Both the position numbers and the translations under genes were made by a program. Below are positions 1 to 8,385 of a stretch of DNA of 15,967 bases, piece by piece. Source of the stretch: Discostella pseudostelligera (lineage: Eukaryota > Bacillariophyta > Thalassiosirophyceae > Thalassiosirales > Thalassiosiraceae); NCBI GenBank assembly GCA_036940085.1, contig JALLBK010001172.1, forward strand, positions 1 through 15,967. The letters run 5' to 3'. Numbering within the stretch: position 1 is the stretch's first letter; each line of letters starts with the position of its first letter. The notes under the pieces were generated by a model. The model was not told the DNA's origin and ran no database searches. It saw only the letters and a program-made list of their open reading frames with translations.

Positions 1-102
1 ACTACCACTCCGTCGCTGGGAAGCTTCAGCAGACGAAAGCCCGCTTGTGTAATTGGCTCGAACGCGAGTGAGGATCTCTTGCTGAGCAATGGTGATTAAC
101 AT
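1..102 (-). CDS. 5' end of a gene running off the left edge; possibly P-type ATPase N-terminus
   Basis: An open frame begins at the ATG at 102-100 on the minus strand and reads 34 codons to the window edge without a stop. The start context ACCATG is favourable. The peptide contains ILTRVRANY followed by GLSSAEASQRRSGS. This resembles the N-terminal cytoplasmic 'GLS..EA..RR...G' segment that precedes the first membrane helices of P-type cation ATPases (Pmr1/SPCA-like Ca2+ pumps). That is a short match from memory, so the product is a guess. A competing 60-codon frame from 208 to 26 ends in a stop and encodes only a Pro/Asn-rich repeat, so I prefer the frame used here. The gene is divergent from the PXMP4 gene, with about 320 bp between the two starts. 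Confidence 0.4.
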   Translation of the reverse strand, partial: MLITIAQQEILTRVRANYTSGLSSAEASQRRSGS

Positions 103-238
103 GGTCGTCAGAGATACCGTAGAGAGAGTGAAGCATACGAATGATATGGATTGGATTTGGATTTGGCTTCGGATTTGGGAGGAATGATGCTGCCGCACAA
201 AACAGCATGCAGGATGCATGATGTGGCGTCGCGGGGAA

Positions 239-344
239 CTTCCCGCCAAATCTTTCGCTAGCATTTTTGGCGGGAAATCGAAAGATCTCTCTTTCCCGCC
301 ATATCTTTCGCCACCTCTCTGCGACTTCCCGCCAAATCTTTCGC
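239..344. promoter_or_regulatory. Cluster of E2F-like sites in a divergent promoter
   Basis: The motif TTCCCGCCAAATCTTTCGC occurs at 240-258, again with one mismatch (A to T) at 293-311, and exactly at 326-344. A fourth core in the opposite orientation, TTTGGCGGGAA, lies at 266-276 and is followed by a partial CGAAAGAT. The core TTTGGCGGGAA/TTCCCGCCAAA matches the E2F/DP binding consensus TTTSSCGC-type sites. The cluster sits 77-182 bp upstream of the PXMP4 ATG and 137-242 bp from the start of the minus-strand gene at 102, so it could serve both. The added ATCTTTCGC half is shared by the three direct copies and may be a second element. Regulation by E2F is inference. Confidence 0.6.
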
Positions 345-420
345 CGCGTTTCACTTTCATCGTCGACGATGACGATGCGGTGATGGCATTTTTTGGGTTG
401 TCAACAGCATCAATCATAAG

Positions 421-1541
421 ATGAACACCAGCAATTCAATCCTATCTAATATTTCATCCAGTAGTCACGCGTCATTATGGGATGAGGTCGCCGCCATTCT
501 CTCGGGTCTGATCGGGGGTGGATTGTATGGATTGAAAATTCGCATACCCCACTCTGTCGGTGAGCCTTTTCTAATATTTGATGCCGTGAATGTGGCCAGG
601 TTTAGTATCATCATTCTAACTAGATTGTATTGTAATATTTATCCTAATATTTGATGGTGTAGTGATGACTTTTCTTTTTGGAAGTCATCTATCCTTTCGA
701 GAGAAAATAAGGGCCATTGCGAAGCTTGCGGGAGAGCACGCTACCAATTTAGCTGCGTTCGCCTGTTTGTACAAGGTAGGTGCAAATAATGCTATGTTTA
801 TGTTACATTACCGATATTTTCAACTGGATTTCGATCTTGTGTCCCTCTACGTGCCATATGTTTCATCAGATGATGCTGGCCACGCTCAAAGTGTTGAGTC
901 GAAGAATAAATCAAGATGTTCATCCTGGTCTTCTTCATCGATTGAGTAGATCGATGTTGTCAATCATAGGTAAACGCGCGCATTCATTTTTGCACGCTTT
1001 TGGGTCATCGGCTTATTTGTGCTGATATCTCATACTATTTCTCTCGTGCATATTCGTACAGTCAATGGACCTTTTCGCGAGAGAAGACAGATCACATCAA
1101 CGAATAATGATCCTGGCCTACCAGAACAACCATATCACGCCTTCCTTGCAGGTGCCACGGGAGGATATATAGTGTGGGGTCGATACAGTGGAGTCAATTA
1201 TCAATTAGTATTATACCTCGTCAGTCGCATCCTTGTCGGGTGCATGAAATTAGCAAGCGAAAAAGGAATACCACCCTTCTCATGGAAGCGACTTGCATTT
1301 ACAAAAACCTACCCATGGGCTGCGGCGGGGGTGTGGGGAGTAGTTATGATGTTATTNGAAGCGACTTGCATTTACAAAAACCTACCCATGGGCTGCGGCG
1401 GGGGTGTGGGGAGTAGTTATGATGTTATTTGAGGAATATCCCGACACCCTCCATCCGAGTTTGAGAAGGAGTATGGATGAGATATACCGATATGAGAGTT
1501 TTGGAAGTTCGGCTGGGTCAGGTCGAAAGAATGATGGTTGA
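421..1541 (+). CDS. PXMP4: Peroxisomal membrane protein 4 (PMP24), four exons, disrupted by an assembly duplication
   Basis: Proposed exons are 421-559, 663-775, 870-969 and 1062-1541. The introns (103, 94 and 92 nt) all begin GT and end AG: gtgagc..tag, gtaggt..cag, gtaaac..cag. Joining the first two exons gives KIRIPHSVVMTFLF, matching the PXMP4 block 'KIRAPHALVMTFLF'. Exon 4 gives YHAFLAGATGGYIVWG and LYLVSRILVGCMKLASEKG, then FEEYPDTLHPSLRRSM, the family's C-terminal signature. PXMP4/PMP24 is a small integral peroxisomal membrane protein related to the Tim17/22/23 family; its transport role is not settled. The spliced CDS runs through a 72-bp exact duplication plus one N (1285-1429). Left in place, these 73 bases shift the frame. 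Counting the duplication once gives 252 residues (human about 212) and a TGA at 1539-1541. Exon 3 is the least conserved part, so its borders are the least certain. Confidence 0.88.
1285..1429. repeat. Exact 72-bp tandem duplication flanking a single N
   Basis: Bases 1285-1356 and 1358-1429 are identical over all 72 positions, separated only by an N at 1357. Both begin GAAGCGACTTGC and end GATGTTATT. Reading out of the first copy straight into the sequence after the second (TTTGAGGAATATCCC) restores the conserved PXMP4 C-terminus. The duplication is therefore best explained as two overlapping contig ends placed side by side with a nominal 1-base gap. A true tandem duplication would truncate PXMP4. 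Confidence 0.93.
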
Positions 1542-1679
1542 AATTCATTTCATTACAACATGCTGGGGGATTTAAGCTACAGTCTCGTACAATTTCCATG
1601 TTCTCAATGACGTGAGAGATAAATCCAGAATCATGTGTCGAAAGAGCAATCATTTTCATAACTGTCGGTGTATTAATCA

Positions 1680-3656
1680 TCATGTTAGACCCAACAATGC
1701 ACCAATGACCTGCAACACGATGTGTAATACCCGAAGCGGCAGCTTGACCACCTCTAGAATAATTCGTTTGAGCACAATGACAAGAATTCCACGTTGCTGC
1801 TCTTTTATTGAGGTCTTTGACGACTTTTCAACCACATGCGACGTTGATATTGCTTTCTTCCTCATTCTTTTTGATTCGAATTTTGCAGTTGATTTTGTTG
1901 TTGTCATAGTGGTCGTTGTTGCATTCTTTGAAGATTTACTTCGTATCTCGTGAGACTGCACGTGGCGGTCGAGTTGTACATTCTGAATGCTGCTTGTTTT
2001 TGTGTTGATCCTTACCGCAGTAGCAACCTCATTCTCTGAGAAACATGATGTTGTGATGATATCCACAGCGTTCGTGCCCAGCGACGATGAAGTCGAGGAC
2101 GATGATCGCCGCAGCATGACGTTCTGAAAAATCTCGTCCTCCTCCACTTCATGTTGCTGCTCTTGCTCGTCACCGTTGTCGTAAACATGAATGTGCAATG
2201 TAGCACCGTCGTCATCATCATGCTTCATATCGCTGACATCAATCTCCACTACAGGTGTTGTCAATCCGTCAATGTCCTGCAATGGGGGCGGAAACATTCC
2301 CATAGCCACCATCCGGCCATGATCAACCACACCATCCCGACTACGCCACTCCCGACTTGCTATGGCATACTCCCTCCTCTTCTCCTCGGACGCATGTACT
2401 CCCCCAATTTCGGCGGGAGATGTGAGCATGTGCACACGCAATGCTTGCACTAGTGACACCACGGTCCATCGTGGTGTCCATGATTCCGGGTGGTAATTGC
2501 TTGCCGTAAGACAAATGTCGACATCGACCATGAATCGACCCGAAGGTGTGAGTAGTCGAACACGAGGAGGTGAGGCGGGATAGTCTCGTGGTAGGAGGAT
2601 GGCACCGTGATATATCCCCTGAGCGTAGACCGAGTTGGCTGGTCCGGCAACACTGAAATGCCAGCGGAGTAAGTTCTTCCCGTATGGACCTATACGGATG
2701 TAATTGTTTTGATTGTTGGTATCATCATGCTGCTCGTTATTGTCGTTGTCGCTGCAGATGCTAGTACGACTGCTACGTTGATTGTTAATTGTTCTTGTGT
2801 TCATCCAATCATACGCAATTCCCATGTTTACAGCATCCTTCCATTCGCGCTTGATTCGTCGTAGACATTCTCCATCTTTACCACCACCACTTCGGGTGCT
2901 ACTACGAGTTTTATTTCTAGTGACCGTGTTGATTCCACTTCCAACAACATTGCGATTTGCTTTTGTTCTACGTCGTTGTTGTGACGATGATGTGTCGTTC
3001 GTTTCTATTACAGTAGCTATTATCTCTGGTAGAATGGTTGTGACATTCTCTCCGCTATTGACGTTGCTCTCTTTGTCTACAGTTGTTCCAACATTGGTTC
3101 TTGAAGTAGACGTAGTTGTTGCCGTTGTTGATGATGTTGATGATGACGACGACGACGACGCTATAATTGTCGATGCTGCTAAAGATGTCCGCCTCGATCT
3201 TCTTCTTTTTCTTTTCTTTCTTGTATGCGATGCAACAATTAAATTATGTCGAACTGCAAATGGTGGCATTGAAGAGTGGTAACCATCTTCTGTTATAATT
3301 TCAGCATCTTCTAATGATGCATTCTCGCACGTGGCAGTTGTGTTTACGGAAGCATGATCTGTGGCCAATGGTGATAATATTTCAATAGACGTATTGGTTG
3401 CATCCATGGATGATCCTTTCCTCCTCCTCTTCCGCCTCTTTTTACTTTTCTTTATTGGCGTATCTGAAGCTGCTGCCAGTGGTGTTGTTGACTCTGAATC
3501 AATGACTGTAGGCAAGTGAGTCGATGACGATGACGACGACGTCGAAATTTTAGTCGATGCCGACGATGTAGAAGATGATGACAACATTTTGGCTTTATTC
3601 GATACTAATAAGAGGAGGATGAGATGGCGAGTGAAGCTTCTTCTATTACTCGTCAT
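1680..3656 (-). CDS. Large UBE2J/Ubc6-type ubiquitin-conjugating enzyme (E2)
   Basis: This is a single-exon frame of 658 residues. The UBC fold spans about residues 264-437: a first helix near RRIKREWKDA, then LLRWHFSVAGP, YHGAILLPRDYP, LLTPSGRF and ICLTASNYHPESWTPRW. The active-site Cys is residue 382. TP.GRF in place of the usual HPN tripeptide, and CL....HP.SW.P.W, are hallmarks of the UBE2J (Ubc6) class, whose known members are tail-anchored in the ER and act in ER-associated degradation. The C-terminus (about 622-658, from GILVIVLKRIIL to GALLGLT) is strongly hydrophobic and could be a tail anchor, but Lys, Arg and Glu interrupt it, so it may be an amphipathic helix. Unusual points are about 260 Ser/Thr-rich residues before the core with two basic clusters (KKSKKRRKRRRK at 69-80, RKKRKRRRSRR at 146-156), an Asn/Asp-rich insertion at about 285-318 between the first helix and first strand, and an acidic stretch after the core. 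A second Met at residue 24 is an alternative start. Confidence 0.85.
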   Translation of the reverse strand: MTSNRRSFTRHLILLLLVSNKAKMLSSSSTSSASTKISTSSSSSSTHLPTVIDSESTTPLAAASDTPIKKSKKRRKRRRKGSSMDATNTSIEILSPLATDHASVNTTATCENASLEDAEIITEDGYHSSMPPFAVRHNLIVASHTRKKRKRRRSRRTSLAASTIIASSSSSSSTSSTTATTTSTSRTNVGTTVDKESNVNSGENVTTILPEIIATVIETNDTSSSQQRRRTKANRNVVGSGINTVTRNKTRSSTRSGGGKDGECLRRIKREWKDAVNMGIAYDWMNTRTINNQRSSRTSICSDNDNNEQHDDTNNQNNYIRIGPYGKNLLRWHFSVAGPANSVYAQGIYHGAILLPRDYPASPPRVRLLTPSGRFMVDVDICLTASNYHPESWTPRWTVVSLVQALRVHMLTSPAEIGGVHASEEKRREYAIASREWRSRDGVVDHGRMVAMGMFPPPLQDIDGLTTPVVEIDVSDMKHDDDDGATLHIHVYDNGDEQEQQHEVEEDEIFQNVMLRRSSSSTSSSLGTNAVDIITTSCFSENEVATAVRINTKTSSIQNVQLDRHVQSHEIRSKSSKNATTTTMTTTKSTAKFESKRMRKKAISTSHVVEKSSKTSIKEQQRGILVIVLKRIILEVVKLPLRVLHIVLQVIGALLGLT

Positions 3657-4385
3657 GGTGAAGGGTAATAGGAGGTTGTGGTCGGCGGCGGAGACCTTGA
3701 GACACTACTACTGCAACTAGTACTACTACTACAGACTACTACCGGCGTGCCATTGCATGCCTGGCGGGCCGGGATGGATGATGAATCGATATTATTATGG
3801 ATGGTTGATACTGATTGTGGTTGATCGAGGTTGCATATGGCGGGAACAATGATCTGGTACTTGTACAGCGGAGTCCGTTAAATTTGAATTCCGAACCCAT
3901 CCAAATTCGAGAAACTACATCCGAACGTCAATAGAGGAAACAGTACATTTTATACATACAGACTCTGTCACGTGTCTAAATAAGCCGCTAATTTCAAAAA
4001 TTGGAAATTCAAACACATTCAAAAACGAGAAATCAGAATTGCCAACGAAGGAGCCCGTAGGAGCTCCTTCATTCAGCAGCTTCGTGCACGAAATCCCAAG
4101 GGCCGCTTTGCTTGCCCGCTTTGGAGATCGTCAGGATCTAATCAGTAATCAGGAGTACTATGCAGATCTATGCAGTCAGCAGCAACCTGCAGCAACAACA
4201 AGCAAGGTCAGCCTTATTCATATTCATCGAATTGATCGACATCGCAATAGTAATATCTTGCTCTCATCTAGAGTCTGAACGATGGCATCGGCATCGGCAA
4301 TGCACCTTGCAAGGGAATAGGCAGCAGACGATCTTCTTTCGCCATTCATTTCTAGTCAATCCCACACACGTAGACGCCACTGAGA
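3657..4385. other. Divergent intergenic region between the E2 and ArfGAP genes
   Basis: No gene is supported here. It should hold the promoters of both divergent neighbours. Visible items are an ACT-rich triplet run (about 3702-3740), an E2F-like TGGCGGGAA at 3838-3846, and a short hairpin GAAGGAGC/GCTCCTTC at 4047-4070. A plus-strand frame stays open from 3853 to the stop at 4276-4278 (141 codons) but contains no ATG. Another frame starting with ATG at 4160 overlaps the ArfGAP start out of frame and would act as an upstream ORF if transcribed. Confidence 0.5.
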
Positions 4386-6852
4386 ATGCTATCCAAGCCA
4401 GGAGAGGCGAGGATCACCCCCCGCACCAATGCCCGCAAGAAGGCCGCGGCAGATGAAAGTCCCGACGATATTGTTCGACGATTGCAGCGCCTACCGTCCA
4501 ACAAGGCTTGTGCGGATTGCTCATCGAAGTTGACGCAATGTGTGAATCTGACACATGGCACATTTGTCTGTATGCCGTGTTCGGGTGTGCAGTAAGTTCA
4601 TGGCTTTGGAGTGTTGGATCATTTTTGTTCAACATCTCTTCTTTATTCCCCTTCTATTGAATGCCACTCATTTTCGCATCTCTCTCGATCATTGTTACTA
4701 ATGCAACATGATGTTGTACCACGCGTTATGCGAAATAATATCATCATTCAAAAAACAAATATTTAGTCGGGAATTCAATCACAAAATCAAGGGCATTGGT
4801 CATTCCTCCTTCACCCCCGACGAAGTATCCATGCTGAAATTGCCCACATCGGGGAATGAGTCCGTGAATGCACGATATCTTGCCAAATACGATGCCAATG
4901 CTTCCTCTTCTTCTACAGGAGGACGATACAATGATTATAGCAATCGACACAATATGAGAAATGTCATCGCATCGAGCACCATGAAACCACCACAGAATAA
5001 TAGTGATCTGCAGCATTTGCGTTCATGGATACAGCAAAAGTACATTGTGAAATGCTGGTATGTAGGCGATGGTGGGGATGATGCAGGAGTGGGTGCAGGT
5101 GGTGGTGGTGGAGGAGGAGGAGCTGGTGCAAGCGAGCTTGGAAGGAAAAAGGTCATGCCCGCCAAAGTCCATCGACCAACGTCGTCATTGTCATCTTTGC
5201 CGAAACCTACCTCCGCCCCTTCGATATCTGGCACTTTGCATTCTACGGCTGCATCGCATGACGATTCATTTTTTGATGCCATTGCATCGTCTTCTACGGA
5301 TGCAACCAACAAGGTGGATGAGTGGGATGCCTTTGGGGGACCTTCGTCGTCGGGAATATCATCACCCGCTGCATTCCAGGCCAATTTTGGAGCATTTTCT
5401 GAACAACAGCAACAACAGCAATCGCAACCGCCACCTCAATTTCAGACGGCAACCATGGTATCGCTCCCTCCACTTGCCACCGCAACCGGAGGATCGAATG
5501 TGCCAACACCAACGTTCCAGGCTACTTTCGATCAGAACAATGTGACAACTGTAATTCCTAAGACTCAGGCGATGCAAGGAAATGTAGGAGGAGGAAATTT
5601 TGTGGCTGACTTTTCATCCATGCAACAGTCGCAGCAGTCTCAGATGATGCAGCAGCAGCAGCAGCCTCACCCGATGCAGGCACAGAATAATCAGGGGTTT
5701 GCAAGCTTTCCATCGATGATCCCGCAACAGCAACAACAGCAACAGCCCACTATGCAAACGCAGCAAGGAGTGCAGCCGAACCAACAAATGCATCTCCAAA
5801 GCAATTTTGGGCACATGCAAGGCGGTTCAGGTATGATGATTCAGCAGCAGCATCAACAACAACAAGTGCAAGGTGGTGGAATGGAAGGAGAAGGATGGGG
5901 AGGGATAAGGATGAGCAACCAGCAAGGAGGGGGTAATTTGTCTGAGTTTCCCCAGCAGCAGTCACAGCCTCATCTGACGTCGCAACCACCACAGAACGAC
6001 CAGTCAAGTTTTGCCAACTTCTCATCCATGCAGCAGCCAGAACAACCCATCTCGAATGAGGTTGCAACAGCTGCACCATTCCCACCATCGAATCCTAATG
6101 CATTTAAAGCTGTCGACAGTGATAAAATGTCAGCATTTGATGCTTTTGACGGCCTCTCGTTGGAGCCCACCTTGACTATCAATGCCTTCGGGAATGCTGA
6201 TAACACGGAGGTTAACAGCATTAACGCCTCTGTCCCGACTGGCGCCAATGAACCCAACTGTCATGAGGGAGGACAGATCGCGAATGGCACTAACGAGATA
6301 TCCATCTTCTCAACCGACGCCAATGTCCGCAAAGATAATGAATCAAAATACTCTACGATGAGCATATATGGGGCCGGTCACGCTCATCCATCCCCCCATC
6401 CTGGAGGCGAAATGCAAATACTGAATAATGCCCAAACTACTGCCGTTGAGAACTCTATTGGCAATGGCAATGATGATGGCCGCGCAGCCGCGGCGTTGTT
6501 TCAGGAGACTACCTACTTACTCCAGAAGCTCAATATGCAACAATTGATGCAAGTCCATCAACTCATTTCAAGCATGACGGCGTCATCTGTGAACCAGCAG
6601 GCGGCTTCTACGGATGCGTGGGCATCCCATGCACCGATGCATGTTGGTGATGTGTCCACGGAGAACCTGTCGCGTAATGGAGGAGCAGGCATGGGCATGG
6701 AGACAATGGGTGAAAAGGCAAACAAGTCAAGAGATGCAGCGAATGTACCTCCTGCTGGTGCCCCGCCATCACTATCCTCACCACCAGTAGCGATCGCCCC
6801 ATCGAATGCGCTACCACCAGTCGAAAAGGAGGGCAATCCTTTTGATTTCTAG
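4386..6852 (+). CDS. AGFG/AGD14-type ArfGAP-domain protein with long Gln-rich tail
   Basis: There are two exons, 4386-4591 and 4767-6852, with a 175-nt intron (gtaagt..atttag). The join makes the codon CA|T and gives CMPCSGVHREFNHKIKGIG; the spliced length is an exact multiple of three, 763 residues. The ArfGAP zinc finger is C42-x2-C45-x16-C62-x2-C65, followed by the catalytic-finger position Arg70. The HREF.HKIK block and the later LRSWIQQKYIVKCWYV fit the AGFG/plant AGD14 branch, which activates GTP hydrolysis on Arf GTPases in endosomal or clathrin-linked traffic. A Ser/Asn-rich insertion of roughly 40 residues splits the end of the domain. The tail has a poly-Gly run (about 5085-5125), several CAG/CAA Gln runs, repeated NFG/NFSS/SFPS-type Phe motifs, WDAFGG and a terminal NPFDF. 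NPF and W..F motifs are known binders of EH domains and AP-2. The gene is convergent with the LRR gene, with 156 bp between stops. Confidence 0.85.
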
Positions 6853-7008
6853 AAGTTTACTTGGATAATAATATTGCAGAATTGTCTGTTAATGTTAGCG
6901 TGATTATTTGATACCTTATCAGCGTAAGTAACCTTCGAGAGTGTATTTTCCAATAGCCTGTCACCACCATTCTTTGTTATTGGTTCAGAAACAGTGCAAA
7001 CAAACAAC

Positions 7009-8385
7009 TCATAGAAGAACCTTTCGTGTTCCTAGCGATCTAGTTGACTTTGCTATATTGTTCGGACTATTCCCTTTTCCTGACGCAGTGGGCGTTCTCC
7101 CACCTGGATCAACCGGCCTCCTCGGTGATCTCTGCCCACGCTGCATTTGTTTGATACGGCTTCTTCTATCATCGTCTTGTTCCTCTCTGGAAGGCGAAGA
7201 AGCCGATCCAAATGATACAGCCTCAACAATCGTCCGGGTACTTTCACCGATATTGATATTTTCTATACTATCCACAACCCCAAAGATTGCCTGACTTGTA
7301 GTTTCTGAAAAGAAGCTTTTGAGGAATGAGTTGTTGTATCTTAGTCCGCTTTCTATTGCATTTAATGAACGGTTACTCAAGCCACATCCATCCACTTTGA
7401 GCTCGGAGATTGATTGATTGAACTTGATGAGATCTTTTAGGTACACCACCCCTTTATCACTCAACTGATCATTGCGTGATAAATTAAGCTTTGTGAGTGG
7501 CGAATATTTCCGAAGGCCTTTGGCCAATTCCTTAGCGCATTGATCATCAAGGCCACACGATGATAGGGTCAAGGTTGATACAGATTTTTGTATTGCCAGC
7601 GATTTTGCAAGGTAACTTATGAAGCCGTCATCAACCGTATTCTGTGACAAGTCCAAAACGATGAGATTCCTCAAGCACTCAATTTTATCGATTAGGAAGG
7701 GCCAAGCATCTCCAGCGATGTTGATATCCACAAGTGAAAGAGAATGAAGATTCAAAAATGGCAGTGAGGCTGCAAGAGTCTCTGCGTTGTGCTCATCCCA
7801 GTCACAGGAATAAAAGTTCATATGCCGAAGGTGTCTGTTATGTTGCAGAGCAATGAGTAGCATCGACAATCCAGATCCCACAAAAATGCAATTTATAAAA
7901 CTGATCTGATTCAGAGTTCGACTGCGAGAGAACAATGGTATCAACCAGTTGGATGATTCGCGATTCAGAACCGCATCTTGAATTTCAATGGATTCCACAG
8001 ATGATTTGTCTCTCAGGCCTGAAATTACTTTTCGGAAAGTCTCTCGATGTGTCGCTTTGTTTCCACAGGTCAAACGAAGTTTCTTAAGGTGTGTATTGTC
8101 GGGCAAAAATTGTGCCACGTATTTAGCTCTCTTTGCGTTGGTCAGCTTGCAATCGATGGCGAGCGAAGAGAGACTCTCGTCGTTGTCTTCGAGGCGGAGC
8201 AACATTTCACCGAAACTGTCCAAGCTGCAGCTACCCGATGATACCGTTCCATCTATGGTAAATTCTCCCGCCTGGCTGTCGTTATATGAATAGCCAGATT
8301 GGCCATCGGAGGAATACGATTGACCATCAGAGAAGGAATCATCGTCCTCCTCTGCACGCTTCGGCTTCGCCTTGGACTTCAGCAT
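7009..8385 (-). CDS. Leucine-rich-repeat protein, ribonuclease-inhibitor type
   Basis: This is a single-exon frame of 458 residues. The N-terminus (1-50) is acidic and Ser/Tyr/Gly-rich (repeated SYSSDGQSGYSY), with no signal peptide or membrane segment. Residues about 70-355 hold leucine-rich repeats of the longer ribonuclease-inhibitor kind (about 27-29 residues each). Clear units are LIVLDLSQNTVDDGFISYLA, VSTLTLSSCGLDDQCAKELA, LTKLNLSRNDQLSDKGVVYL and ISELKVDGCGLSNRSLNAI; earlier units at about 72-215 are more diverged. The C-terminal 70 residues are basic, Ser/Arg/Pro-rich and probably disordered. RI-type repeats bind proteins, so a scaffold role is the most that can be said. No catalytic domain is visible. 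The start is the first ATG of the frame, within GCTGCGATG. Confidence 0.85.
   Translation of the reverse strand: MLKSKAKPKRAEEDDDSFSDGQSYSSDGQSGYSYNDSQAGEFTIDGTVSSGSCSLDSFGEMLLRLEDNDESLSSLAIDCKLTNAKRAKYVAQFLPDNTHLKKLRLTCGNKATHRETFRKVISGLRDKSSVESIEIQDAVLNRESSNWLIPLFSRSRTLNQISFINCIFVGSGLSMLLIALQHNRHLRHMNFYSCDWDEHNAETLAASLPFLNLHSLSLVDINIAGDAWPFLIDKIECLRNLIVLDLSQNTVDDGFISYLAKSLAIQKSVSTLTLSSCGLDDQCAKELAKGLRKYSPLTKLNLSRNDQLSDKGVVYLKDLIKFNQSISELKVDGCGLSNRSLNAIESGLRYNNSFLKSFFSETTSQAIFGVVDSIENINIGESTRTIVEAVSFGSASSPSREEQDDDRRSRIKQMQRGQRSPRRPVDPGGRTPTASGKGNSPNNIAKSTRSLGTRKVLL

Noticed and set aside
26..208. 60-residue minus-strand frame with a Pro/Asn-rich repeat
   Set aside because: It stops inside the window, and its repeat comes from a simple GGATTT run. 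The overlapping frame starting at 102 is open to the edge and looks more protein-like.
1174..1432. Separate plus-strand frames across the N at 1357
   Set aside because: They are products of the frame shift caused by the duplicated 72 bp. The correct frame is that of PXMP4.
2782..3282. 166-residue plus-strand frame opposite the E2 gene
   Set aside because: It is antisense to the E2 coding sequence and composed of reverse-complement Ser/Asn codons, with poly-Val/Asp runs and no recognisable family.
4160..4456. 98-residue plus-strand frame overlapping the ArfGAP start
   Set aside because: No family resemblance. It runs out of frame through the ArfGAP N-terminus, and at most is an upstream ORF.
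5403..5862. CAG/CAA runs as a microsatellite or CRISPR-like repeat
   Set aside because: They are in frame as Gln tracts of the ArfGAP tail, mix CAG and CAA, and have no regular spacer structure.
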